From an uncultured Lachnospiraceae bacterium (GTDB lineage Bacteria > Bacillota > Clostridia > Lachnospirales > Lachnospiraceae), in the NCBI GenBank assembly GCA_902762955.1, contig CACWQH010000025.1:1-38914 (forward strand): 38,914 nucleotides of DNA, given 5' to 3'. Numbering within the stretch: the stretch's first letter is position 1; every line of letters starts with the position of its first letter. The notes under the pieces are model-generated. The model had not been told where the DNA came from. It searched no databases and saw only the letters and a program-made list of their open reading frames with translations. Positions 31,723 to 38,914 of the stretch are shown here, in pieces. Made by a program: the position numbers and the translations under genes.

Positions 31723-32208
31723 TTATTCTTTATTTAAAATAAGTTCATAAAATTCAATGTCCTCTTCTTCCTCGTCACTATTAATTAAATAATCTCCACA
31801 TTCTTTGTCAGGTGTCCTTTTTAAAATATCAATCTGTTCCTTTCGTCCTAATGATTGAAATGAAGAATAGTCAATTCCGGATTTTTCAAGATAGTCTTTT
31901 AAAAAATTAATTTCCCATCTATCATAATTTTTGCCATAGTCTTTTCCGTTAAAAAAAATTATATCTATAAATACAAATGTACTTAAAATCGTTGCGATAA
32001 CTATTACCCACAAGTGCTGTTGAGAATCCTCACGTGTAACTAAAACACATACAGAAAGATGAATGAAAAATGAAATTTCCATACTATAACACATAAACTG
32101 ATTATACGGATCCCTCCTTTGGTATCCGCCCTCAAATCGATAATAAATCAACAAACAAAAAGTAATTAAAGCAAAAAATATATTCATTATTAGTGCTGTT
32201 TTAATCAT
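31723..32208 (-). CDS. Three-helix membrane protein with acidic tail
   Basis: A 161-residue protein: membrane helices about 4-22, 43-60 and 67-86, then a soluble helical acidic tail with SDEEEEDIEF. It overlaps the previous gene by 4 nt (ATGA). Unknown family. It may sense or exclude at the membrane; this is a guess from its place in the accessory cluster. Confidence 0.55.
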   Translation of the reverse strand: MIKTALIMNIFFALITFCLLIYYRFEGGYQRRDPYNQFMCYSMEISFFIHLSVCVLVTREDSQQHLWVIVIATILSTFVFIDIIFFNGKDYGKNYDRWEINFLKDYLEKSGIDYSSFQSLGRKEQIDILKRTPDKECGDYLINSDEEEEDIEFYELILNKE

Positions 32209-32861
32209 ATAAGCTCACTCCTCTCATCATTTTCATAAAGATATGTGTCTATTTTTTTAACAAGTTCTTCTGCCTCCAAATCAAAGAAATAATTCGATGA
32301 TGTGTGTAACCAAAGCTGACAAATTGCATTTGATATAGCTAAAAGTTCATTTCTTGAAAAATTTATAGATATCTTCTTCTCCCATTTTTCATAATTTTTA
32401 AAATATTCAGAAACATCATAATCGGATGATATTTGATGTCCTAAAAGCTGATGAATTACATTTGATATAGTTAAAAGTTCATTTTTTGAAAAATTTATAG
32501 ACCTCTTTTTTTCTCTTTTTTTATAATACTTAAAACTATAATATATTAACAATCCAAAGATATCTGACGGTATTGAACCAATAAAATCACATACCTCATC
32601 AAATGATGCGGGAATTAAAACTTGAGGGCTATTTAACATTCCAAGATAAGAATCTTGTTTGATAATCGAATCTACAAGAGATTGTTCGAGAATGTCCTTC
32701 GTGTTTACAGGCTCTGTTGAAAAATGAGATAAATAGTGTTCGACAATTTCAAAACGAATTGGGTCTATATACCTCATAGCATACGCCCCTTGTTTATAAG
32801 CCTTTTTAGCCCTTATAATATCATTTTTCGTTATGTTAATAGAATATCTTACCTGATACAT
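32205..32861 (-). CDS. Protein with two C-terminal ISN-modules
   Basis: A 218-residue protein. The N-terminal part (1-115) is helical, with a hydrophobic segment near 95-110; then come two repeats beginning INFSKNELLTISNVIHQLLG (about 122) and INFSRNELLAISNAICQLW (about 165). The second continues with EAEELVKKIDTYLYENDE as in the 61-aa protein. Start MYQVRY with GGAGG 7 nt upstream. It overlaps the membrane-protein gene by 4 nt. Function unknown. Confidence 0.6.
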   Translation of the reverse strand: MYQVRYSINITKNDIIRAKKAYKQGAYAMRYIDPIRFEIVEHYLSHFSTEPVNTKDILEQSLVDSIIKQDSYLGMLNSPQVLIPASFDEVCDFIGSIPSDIFGLLIYYSFKYYKKREKKRSINFSKNELLTISNVIHQLLGHQISSDYDVSEYFKNYEKWEKKISINFSRNELLAISNAICQLWLHTSSNYFFDLEAEELVKKIDTYLYENDERSELI

Positions 32862-32908
32862 TCATATTCCTCCTCGTTCTAAATCTATTTAATAAAGCGT
32901 AAATGTTT

Positions 32909-33403
32909 CTACAAACTATTAAGCTGAGCCAATATATTATCAGGCACAGCAAACTCTTCATCCGGTTTTGAAAGATGTCTATTATCCGATATTGTTTCAC
33001 TATTATCAGAACCAGGTATATATGCTTTGCTTGTGCCGGATATGTTATCTGAAATATCCTTCTTAATAACTTCTTCCTGTTGTATATTTTCTTCATAATG
33101 CTGCGTATTAGCCTCATTAGGCGATTTATTTGAGAATTCCTTAATATCTGTACCCTTTCCTTTTAAAATCGCCTTATTTAAGGCTATAATAGTATCGAGC
33201 TTTTCATTGATTTGTATGTAATCATTAATTTCAATACCTGAACCCGCCTGTATAGGCTCTCCTTTAATACCTGCAAGCATAAGATTAACCATTGCCCTGT
33301 TACGGTTGGCACCTCGTTGATATGTCTGTAAATACTCAACAATTCTTCTCTCATCCGCAACATTACAATCAAGAGATAATTGAAATCTTACCTTTTGTTC
33401 CAT
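32909..33403 (-). CDS. parR: ParR-like partition DNA-binding protein
   Basis: A 164-residue protein: N-terminal ribbon-helix-helix (VRFQLSLDCN, then RIVEYLQTY, then NRAMVNLMLAG), a polar flexible middle, and a short conserved-looking C-terminal peptide (EFAVPDNILAQLNSL) of the kind that caps ParM filaments. It directly follows parM by 13 nt with AGGAGG. The adaptor between centromere and filament in type II partition; the centromere is not adjacent. Confidence 0.7.
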   Translation of the reverse strand: MEQKVRFQLSLDCNVADERRIVEYLQTYQRGANRNRAMVNLMLAGIKGEPIQAGSGIEINDYIQINEKLDTIIALNKAILKGKGTDIKEFSNKSPNEANTQHYEENIQQEEVIKKDISDNISGTSKAYIPGSDNSETISDNRHLSKPDEEFAVPDNILAQLNSL

Positions 33404-33416
33404 AAATGATAACCTC

Positions 33417-34319
33417 CTATTGAGCAGCTGATGCTTTCGCTAAATATTCATATCCTCTCGCATTGGCATGTATATCCGATATAAAAGTAATGCAAGTATC
33501 ATCAAGATTCAGATTTTTACTGAATTTTTCTAAAGCCAATGCTCCACCGCCTCCTATATAAGTTTGAGTGAGCATATAATTAACATTCTTCTGATGAAGC
33601 ATTTTAAGTGTGTCATCCGCAAATTTGGATATTGACGCTTTACACACTTCAAGTGCTTTTGGTGATGTCTTTACTGTTTTTCCTAATATAATATCTATAA
33701 TCTGGCTTGATTTAAGTTCAGAACTGAACAAACGATTTATTTCCTCATTTACCTGAGCAATGCAGTTTGACATTCCATACTGAGCTGTATGTGCCGATTT
33801 CATGTCACACATTTTTTCAGAATCGATATATATAATCTCTGTTGTTCCTGTTCCTATTTCAACAAGGTAACAACCTCCCTCAATTTGGCTGAAATATGGA
33901 ACAAGAGCAGCATACCCTTGTGGATATAGCTTTACATCATCAATAGTTATGCTATATGGTATGCCTTCATAACTAAATTTAACTTCTTTATTTTGTAAAA
34001 GATACTTTCTGAAAGACTCTTTTTCACTGCCAAACCTTGTTAAAGGCAAACCTGCAGCGATAGTCACAGACGTCTTTGTTATACTCTGTAATTTAAGCTG
34101 TTCTGCAATAGCTGCAAGAGTAAGTATGTAATAATCCTGATTAATAGTCTTATCTGACGCCATACCATCAGGAACATTACCAACTGCGTAATATTTTCCT
34201 TTATACTCTACAACTCTTTCCATTAATCCAGGCTGATAATCAAAACCAGCCACAGAAGCCCCAAAAATACAATCTCTTGTTTTCATAAACCCATAACCGT
34301 GATCAATTCCTAATACCAT
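33417..34319 (-). CDS. parM: ParM-like actin-family segregation ATPase
   Basis: A 300-residue protein of the StbA/ParM group: phosphate-1 motif GIDHGYGFMK (4-13), phosphate-2 motif LVEIGTGTTEI (about 152-162; Glu where Asp is common), adenosine motif YIGGGGAL (about 253). It builds dynamic filaments that push plasmid copies apart. AGGAGG upstream of the ATG. Flanked by the sigma/ArpU-like regulator and parR. Its presence means the element has a plasmid stage. Confidence 0.85.
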   Translation of the reverse strand: MVLGIDHGYGFMKTRDCIFGASVAGFDYQPGLMERVVEYKGKYYAVGNVPDGMASDKTINQDYYILTLAAIAEQLKLQSITKTSVTIAAGLPLTRFGSEKESFRKYLLQNKEVKFSYEGIPYSITIDDVKLYPQGYAALVPYFSQIEGGCYLVEIGTGTTEIIYIDSEKMCDMKSAHTAQYGMSNCIAQVNEEINRLFSSELKSSQIIDIILGKTVKTSPKALEVCKASISKFADDTLKMLHQKNVNYMLTQTYIGGGGALALEKFSKNLNLDDTCITFISDIHANARGYEYLAKASAAQ

Positions 34320-34332
34320 TTTAAAATCCTCC

Positions 34333-34929
34333 TTAAATCTGTTCTCTTTCTATTGCTTTTTTTAATTTAGGTTCACATTCAAGAATTTCCTCAACTTCTT
34401 TACGTGATAATCCCATTAACTGTCTTGTGCTATATTCTTGTTCAAAAATAAATTTAATAGCAGCAATAACAGTATTCCTTAAGGTAACAAGTGTTGCCTT
34501 TGAAATATGATGTTCAGCGGCATATCCATCAACAGTCTTATCCTTATATCCGTTCTTGAAAGAAAGCTCGTATACAGCGTTATATCCGGACGGATAAATG
34601 TTTGAAAGCAAATTAAAGCATATACATACTCTTTCAATTTCTTCCTCCTGTTTTATAAGCTCACTAAATTCAGATTGCAACTGAAGCAGGTACTCTCTCT
34701 TCCCGGATTCTTCTCTCTTAACAACCGCCGCAAATGTTGAGTCAAAAATATAGTTTTTCGACTTAATACCGTCATTATGATGTGATGTCAAAAACATATC
34801 CAGGTATTCTTCTGTACTACGGATCCTTTCCGCAATATTTGTTCTTCGGTCATTAATATTTTTTAAAATCCGTTCTCGATTTTTCAAAATTCTTTTTATG
34901 TAATTTTCATCAATAACCCAACTTTCCAC
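34333..34929 (-). CDS. Helical regulator with sigma-4/ArpU-like HTH
   Basis: A 198-residue protein. The N-terminal coiled coil (5-105) is followed by a segment (YELSFKNGYKDKTVDGYAAE, then ISKATLVTLRNTVIAAIKF; about 118-165) resembling a sigma-70 region-4/ArpU-type HTH. The start is GTG at 34929 with AGGAGA 7-8 nt upstream. It lies immediately before parM (13 nt), so it may control the partition operon or the transfer regulon. Confidence 0.5.
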   Translation of the reverse strand: MESWVIDENYIKRILKNRERILKNINDRRTNIAERIRSTEEYLDMFLTSHHNDGIKSKNYIFDSTFAAVVKREESGKREYLLQLQSEFSELIKQEEEIERVCICFNLLSNIYPSGYNAVYELSFKNGYKDKTVDGYAAEHHISKATLVTLRNTVIAAIKFIFEQEYSTRQLMGLSRKEVEEILECEPKLKKAIEREQI

Positions 34930-34943
34930 TTTAAAATCTCCTG

Positions 34944-35294
34944 TTAATCATTAAAATCAACCTTATTATCATCAATTTCTTTTGTAGAAAGAAACCTATC
35001 AATTAGATTGATAGCAAAAGCTATAAGCTGTATTTCCCAATGTCCTTCTGAGTCAAAACCGATTGACAATTTACCACATACAGATAGAATCTTGCCTTTA
35101 TTCTTAAAAACAAGATAGTTCTTACACATATTATTTAAAATCTCATCAAATACAAAAACCTTAACAATCGTATGGTCAGTTATAGACTGATTTGTAAATG
35201 TAAAAACTCCAAATGTTTTGTCAGAATTTTTAATATTATACGTGCGATAACTTGTATTTAATTTTCCGCTAAATGTACAACAATTAATATCCAT
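34944..35294 (-). CDS. ssb: Diverged single-stranded DNA-binding (OB-fold) protein
   Basis: A 116-residue protein with an SSB-like order of strands: FSGKLNTSYRTYNI, FGVFTFTNQS, TIVKVFVFDE, KGKILSVCGKLSIG, WEIQLIAFAINLID. It lacks the long acidic SSB tail but ends DDNKVDFND. It would protect ssDNA during transfer or replication. GGAG upstream. The family call rests on pattern only. Confidence 0.5.
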   Translation of the reverse strand: MDINCCTFSGKLNTSYRTYNIKNSDKTFGVFTFTNQSITDHTIVKVFVFDEILNNMCKNYLVFKNKGKILSVCGKLSIGFDSEGHWEIQLIAFAINLIDRFLSTKEIDDNKVDFND

Positions 35295-35338
35295 AGAGCC
35301 TTACTCCATTCTTTCTATCTGCTCAAATGATTAATTCA

Positions 35339-35590
35339 CTATATCGCCTTTTGTGCGGTATCAGGATCGTATAAATCCTTATATCTGTCATAGCGATGTT
35401 GTTTCAAAACATCTTTCTTCACACCACCTCTTTCAAGCTCACGATATATGGTTGCCCTGTTAACACCTATACTATAAGCTATAAATTCAACGTTGCAGCC
35501 AACATCCAACATTCCTTTAATTTTCTTTCTATCTGTATAATTTATACGCTTATACTTTCGTTTCTTCTTTTGTTCAGGTTCCTGAGCCAT
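35339..35590 (-). CDS. HTH_38-type small DNA-binding protein
   Basis: An 83-residue protein: basic start (KKKRKYKRINYTDRKK), then an IS30-type HTH (IKGMLDVGCNVEFIAYSIGV, NRATIYRELERGG). Transposase catalytic parts are absent and nothing of an IS30 element surrounds it, so it is a stand-alone regulator rather than a fragment. SD AAGGAGG. A candidate for binding the iterons or activator box. Confidence 0.6.
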   Translation of the reverse strand: MAQEPEQKKKRKYKRINYTDRKKIKGMLDVGCNVEFIAYSIGVNRATIYRELERGGVKKDVLKQHRYDRYKDLYDPDTAQKAI

Positions 35591-35636
35591 TGTTATCCTC
35601 CTTTCTGATTTAGTAACCTATAATTTTTTATAAGCT

Positions 35637-35960
35637 TCATTTATATATTTTTTTTACTTCACTTATAAACTTATCCTTATCGCCATCAAACCAAAAATCT
35701 ATAAACTTCTTTACTTGTTTCTTTCTGAATTCTTCAAAATCAATTATTGGAACAAAAAATGTTATTCCTTTTTTATAAGAATCTATAAACCCTTTATGCT
35801 TAAGATTCTTAAGGAATGTATAAACAGTTGTTTCTGCGTAGTCTATGTCATAATCCTTTTTTAGCTTTTCGATTACGGTTGAACAAACAACAGGTTCTCC
35901 TGCATCCCATACACATTTCATAACTATTAATTCGCATTCGGATATTTCTGCTTTTCTCAT
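35637..35960 (-). CDS. BlaI/MecI/CopY-family repressor
   Basis: A 107-residue winged-helix protein: ISECELIVMKCVWDAGEPV, then VIEKLKKDYDIDYAETTVYT, then FLKNLKHKGFIDSYKKG match the BlaI family well. The C-terminal dimer region is short. The ATG at 35958-35960 has AAAGGAG upstream; the TTG start of the longer ORF contains the SD. No BlaR1 sensor protease is nearby. Two similar hairpins and a promoter lie upstream. Confidence 0.75.
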   Translation of the reverse strand: MRKAEISECELIVMKCVWDAGEPVVCSTVIEKLKKDYDIDYAETTVYTFLKNLKHKGFIDSYKKGITFFVPIIDFEEFRKKQVKKFIDFWFDGDKDKFISEVKKIYK

Positions 35961-35987
35961 AATTACTAATCTCCTTTTCAAAATAAA

Positions 35988-36016
35988 AAATGTGGCAGAG
36001 AATCTCTACCACATTT
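35988..36016 (-). terminator. Leader hairpin of the BlaI-like gene
   Basis: AAATGTGGTAGAGA / TCTCTGCCACATTT with a T-run on the minus strand, lying between a -10-like TATAAT (about 36020-36026) and the SD. Attenuator-like position. Confidence 0.7.
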
Positions 36017-36034
36017 AGATTATAATACAATAAA

Positions 36035-36074
36035 AAATGCGATAGAGAATCGTTTAAATTCTCTTGTCGCATTT
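36035..36074 (-). terminator. Second hairpin upstream of the BlaI-like gene
   Basis: AAATGCGA-AAGAGAAT / ATTCTCT-TCGCATTT followed by TTTATT on the minus strand. It is similar in sequence to the hairpin at 35988-36016, so the two look like a duplicated unit. It would stop RNA arriving from the right. Confidence 0.7.
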
Positions 36075-36119
36075 AATTTTAAACCTTACGCTAAATTATG
36101 AAAAAATGTCAAGTGTGTC

Positions 36120-36249
36120 AGGGGCATGAGCCTTCTCATACAATATAACAGGTGGTTATGATTGCAGTTAGCCCGATTTGTTTAAAATCAATAACAAAAT
36201 TTGCAATCACAACCACCTGTTTATTGTATGTGAGAAGGCTCATGCCCCT
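36120..36249. repeat. 130-bp near-perfect giant inverted repeat
   Basis: Arms 36120-36166 and 36202-36249 (AGGGGCATGAGCCTTCTCA at the outer ends) differ by one substitution, a 2-nt insertion and a 1-nt gap; the loop is 35 nt. It lies 4 nt after the chemoreceptor stop. It could be a MITE-like element, a strong terminator, or a border of the element; no clear target duplication flanks it. Confidence 0.85.
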
Positions 36250-36252
36250 TTA

Positions 36253-37971
36253 CTAAAGTTTAAACTTATTAACCTCATCATAAAGTGCATTTGAAATATC
36301 ATTGCTTGAATCTGCCTCACCGCCGATTTCCTTAATGGAATTAGACATATCAACGGATTTTTCAGTTGCGGAAACGACGCTGCTTGCAGTATCCTCAACC
36401 GCCTTGGCAACTGATTCGGTAGCTTCCTTAATGCTTTCGATATTATGCTGTACACTGTTACTCAATTCTTCGAATTCAGTCATCATGTTGTCAAATCTTT
36501 CAGCTGTCTTCTCATAATCACCGCTTGTGGTAACAAGCTCATTATATCCATTCATGGTTACTTCATGGATAAATACAATCATATCTTCTGCTTCCTGTGC
36601 AAGCTCATTAACCGCTGCAACAACCTCATCGGATACGGTCTGAATTTCAGATGCAGCTTCAGCCGAATCCATAGCAAGCTTTCCAATCTCGCCTGCAACA
36701 ACAGTAAATCCACGTCCTGCCTCACCTGCTCTCGCAGCCTCTATGCTTGCATTTAATGCAAGAAGATTTGTCTGTTCAGTGATAGAAAGGATATTGTTTG
36801 TAAGTACATCTATCTGAGAAACAGCCTTGGATTTTTCAATCTTCTCATATATAGATTTAGCCATCTCATCAACTCTTGCAGCAGCATTATCCTTATCGGA
36901 AATAGCTTTTGCTCCGGTGCTTTCAGCATCATCACGTACTTCTTTAGAATAAGCTCTTCCTGTTTCAACCTGTTCTACTATTCCTGCAAATGCATCATTT
37001 ATCCCGGTCATAAGCTCATCAATCTGATTAATTGATGCTGTGGTCTCCTCCATAGCAGCACTCATATCCTCCATGGTAAGACTTACATCCTCTGCATTTA
37101 CACCTGCCTGACCAACTCGTCTTGCAATATTGTCAGAAGACGCTTTGATCTTAACCGAGCTTTCGGATATATTACTCATTATGTATCTTATATAATTTAT
37201 AAGCTCATTAATATTTTTAGCAATAACCTCAAACTCATCGCCGGTTCTAACATCTATCTGCTTGGTTAAATCTCCATCTCCGTTTGCAAGCTCCTTAACC
37301 TTGTCATTAAGTAAGCAGAACTGTTTCTTGAACATCTTACCTATAATGAACATAATAAACATACCAATTGCAAACAAAATCACACAAATGATTATGATAA
37401 GCTTTGCGATACCTGTACTCTGGCGTTCATTCCACTCCATACTGATATCTATAACCGCAAGACCTACAACCTCATTACCATCATATATAGGACTGTATGC
37501 ACTTATATGAGTTCCCCACTCATCAGTATATGGTTCTTTATTTACAACAGATTCTCCTTTATAAGCTCTGTCAACCTCATCTGAGTCATCTCCAAAATCC
37601 TCACCCGGAAGACCAGGTTCATCAGGATCCGAATCAACAACAAAGACATTTACTCCCTCTTCATTTTTTCTGATTGTATACACATACTCTACACCACTGT
37701 TATCTCTGAAAACAGCCAGACTATTTAAAATACTATTGTATTCATCGGTACCGACATAGGATTCATCATTTCCAACCAAAGACAGCTCACTACCATCAAT
37801 GGATGCAGCCACACAGGCAGAAGTATTCTTTGCATTTTCCTTAATCTGACTCACAAGCAAATTCTTGGATTTGTTATAAATAGTTATTCCAAGCAAGGTA
37901 TCAGAAACAATAAGAAATACAATAATACCGAGAATTAATTTCATAGTTACACTTATACCGCGAACTTTCAT
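36253..37971 (-). CDS. mcp: Methyl-accepting chemotaxis protein
   Basis: A 572-residue chemoreceptor: membrane helix about 10-30, extracellular sensor domain to about 190, second helix about 190-212, HAMP (about 213-265), coiled-coil signalling domain with the hairpin tip motif [20 protein letters not shown] and [15 protein letters not shown] (about 395-430). The start is MKVRGIS with TAGGAGG upstream. No signs of transfer; probably chromosomal. Confidence 0.92.
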   Translation of the reverse strand: MKVRGISVTMKLILGIIVFLIVSDTLLGITIYNKSKNLLVSQIKENAKNTSACVAASIDGSELSLVGNDESYVGTDEYNSILNSLAVFRDNSGVEYVYTIRKNEEGVNVFVVDSDPDEPGLPGEDFGDDSDEVDRAYKGESVVNKEPYTDEWGTHISAYSPIYDGNEVVGLAVIDISMEWNERQSTGIAKLIIIICVILFAIGMFIMFIIGKMFKKQFCLLNDKVKELANGDGDLTKQIDVRTGDEFEVIAKNINELINYIRYIMSNISESSVKIKASSDNIARRVGQAGVNAEDVSLTMEDMSAAMEETTASINQIDELMTGINDAFAGIVEQVETGRAYSKEVRDDAESTGAKAISDKDNAAARVDEMAKSIYEKIEKSKAVSQIDVLTNNILSITEQTNLLALNASIEAARAGEAGRGFTVVAGEIGKLAMDSAEAASEIQTVSDEVVAAVNELAQEAEDMIVFIHEVTMNGYNELVTTSGDYEKTAERFDNMMTEFEELSNSVQHNIESIKEATESVAKAVEDTASSVVSATEKSVDMSNSIKEIGGEADSSNDISNALYDEVNKFKL

Positions 37972-38207
37972 AAATAACCTCCTAAATATCAAATAATAAT
38001 ATAACTAATATAATTGATATAATCTCATCTAAAAAAATCAGTTAATATAGAATAGTATTTATACATTAATATACTAGATTATTATATATTATTATCAAAG
38101 AAATTTCCACACAAAAATATATAAAAATGCAATAAATATCATTTAATATAATCAAGCAAAATCAAATTATGTGATAACATCTAAATTATAATCTTTAAAA
38201 ATGAGAA

Positions 38208-38239
38208 GGGAACGAACAAATAAATAATTGTTCGCTCCC
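38208..38239 (-). terminator. Terminator after the YneA-like gene
   Basis: GGGAACGAACAA / TTGTTCGCTCCC (12-bp arms, one G-U on the minus strand) with a short T-run, 32 nt after the stop codon. Confidence 0.75.
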
Positions 38240-38271
38240 AAGGGTAAAAAGTATGTGAAATGTATAAAAAG

Positions 38272-38622
38272 CTAATTAGCCAGAGCCTGTTCTACCGGTG
38301 CTGCATAATACGGAACAACCAAAGTCGCACCACTGTAAATCTTATCCCCTATAAGATTGTTAATGCTCTTAACTTCATCAATATAATCGTTAATTGAAGA
38401 ATACTCTTCCGACATATTCTCCTCAGCAATACTCCATAAAGTATCATCGGAATCAATAGTGATGCACTTAAAATACTTAACATTGTAAGTTGAAGCATCT
38501 GCCATCTTCTCTTTCTTATCAGCACCAAACATTAAAACTGCTATAAAAAGAGCTGCTCCGATTATAATAATTGATAATTTATAATGTCTGTGTATAAAAC
38601 CTGCAATATCTCTAATATTCAT
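38272..38622 (-). CDS. yneA: YneA-like SOS cell-division suppressor (LysM)
   Basis: A 116-residue protein with one membrane helix (about 16-36) and an extracellular LysM domain (about 52-100; ITIDSDDTLWSIAEENM). This is the size and build of YneA of Bacillus, which delays division during DNA damage. The start MNIRDIAG has AAGGAGG upstream. The promoter carries three LexA-type boxes, which strongly supports SOS control. lexA is not next to it in this window. Confidence 0.75.
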   Translation of the reverse strand: MNIRDIAGFIHRHYKLSIIIIGAALFIAVLMFGADKKEKMADASTYNVKYFKCITIDSDDTLWSIAEENMSEEYSSINDYIDEVKSINNLIGDKIYSGATLVVPYYAAPVEQALAN

Positions 38623-38647
38623 ATCTTTGTCCCTCCTTGAACCTTTA

Positions 38648-38726
38648 TGAACATGTGTTCGTTTTGATATGAATACTATATCGCACATTTGTTCGGTTGT
38701 CAATACTTTTTTCGAACAAATTTTCG
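38648..38726 (-). promoter_or_regulatory. SOS promoter with three LexA boxes
   Basis: Boxes on the plus strand: TGAACATGTGTTCG (38648-38661), CGCACATTTGTTCG (38682-38695), CGAACAAATTTTCG (38713-38726), about three helical turns apart. On the minus strand -35 TTGACA (38698-38703), 17 bp and -10 TATAGT (38675-38680); the middle box fills the spacer. Confidence 0.85.
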
Positions 38727-38765
38727 ATTTTTTATTTTTTTATAAAAAAACCGGATGATTTCGTT

Positions 38766-38914
38766 TTATATTTTGGTATAATTATCAAGCATTTCTTTAA
38801 CTTTATGACTGACTTCATCTATAATTACATCTGCTTTCCTTTTATTCAAGCCATTTTTTTCTGCTACTTTTATCATATCTTCTATCGAAGGATTTATACC
38901 ATTTCCATTTACCG
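38766..38914 (-). CDS. hipA: C-terminal end of a HipA-like toxin gene (partial)
   Basis: The last 48 codons of a gene running off the right edge: GNGINPSIEDMIKVAEKNGL, then ADVIIDEVSHKVKEM. This resembles the C-terminal helical part of HipA-family kinases. The upstream part is outside the window, so the kinase motifs cannot be checked. Confidence 0.5.
   Translation of the reverse strand, partial: VNGNGINPSIEDMIKVAEKNGLNKRKADVIIDEVSHKVKEMLDNYTKI

Noticed and set aside
32836-33117. 93-aa minus-strand frame
   Set aside because: It lies mostly inside parR in another frame; the 32861 start (MYQVRY) has the better-placed SD.
35339-35590. IS30 transposase fragment
   Set aside because: Only the HTH part exists, with its own SD and intact ends, and no IS30 remnants or inverted repeats around it.

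Overview
The window is AT-rich DNA with Firmicutes-type signals: strong AGGAGG ribosome binding sites, sigma-A promoters, LexA boxes of the CGAACnnnnGTTCG type, Cna-B/VaFE surface proteins and a Gram-positive type IV secretion system (T4SS). The gut Lachnospiraceae (Roseburia/Agathobacter/Butyrivibrio-like) are the best guess; this is inferred from gene content, not from a marker gene. Most of the window (about 1-36 kb) is a conjugative element, either a plasmid or an integrative conjugative element (ICE). I see no integrase and no replication initiator, so the two cannot be separated here. The right end (about 36.1-38.9 kb) looks chromosomal: a chemoreceptor, an SOS-controlled YneA-like gene and the tail of a HipA-like gene.

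Layout. Nearly everything is on the minus strand, so transcription runs right to left. Control and maintenance block (36-28.6 kb): BlaI-like and HTH regulators, a diverged SSB-like protein, a sigma/ArpU-like regulator, a parM-parR partition pair, small membrane proteins, an orphan Dam-type methylase and an XRE regulator. Defence/RNA island (28.5-26.3 kb): on the plus strand a J-domain-like membrane protein and a type III toxin-antitoxin pair (ToxN/AbiQ/CptN family), and facing it on the minus strand a structured non-coding RNA candidate of about 650 nt. Transfer block 1 (26.2-9.0 kb): two coiled-coil proteins, a Cys/His surface protein, a giant Cna-B/VaFE adhesin, a 55-residue gene, a membrane-anchored surface protein, a VirB2-like pilin, VirB6, PrgI, VirB4, a C39-like peptidase and a Toprim primase-like protein. 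Transfer block 2 (9.0-6.5 kb): a candidate oriT between iteron arrays, MobC and a MOBP-type relaxase. Block 3 (6.4 kb to the left end): a VapD-like gene and its partner, an inserted cargo gene between direct repeats, a RadC/JAB protein, a tandem SpoVG protein, an unknown, a DUF3801/PcfB-like protein and a VirD4 coupling protein that breaks off before its Walker B region.

How it works together. Three promoters share an identical 54-bp architecture: a conserved upstream box over a poor -35 (TTTTTA), exactly 17 bp, then an extended -10 (TGA plus a TATAAT-like hexamer). They sit in front of the VirD4/PcfB unit, the adhesin/T4SS unit and the coiled-coil unit, and look like one activator-controlled transfer regulon. 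An 11-bp iteron family (consensus RCTRCAAYWNA) occurs in four arrays spread over 20 kb: on both sides of the putative oriT, just upstream of the second regulon promoter, and next to the large RNA. Terminator-like hairpins repeatedly lie just in front of ribosome binding sites inside operons, which suggests that gene dosage is set by attenuation or partial termination.
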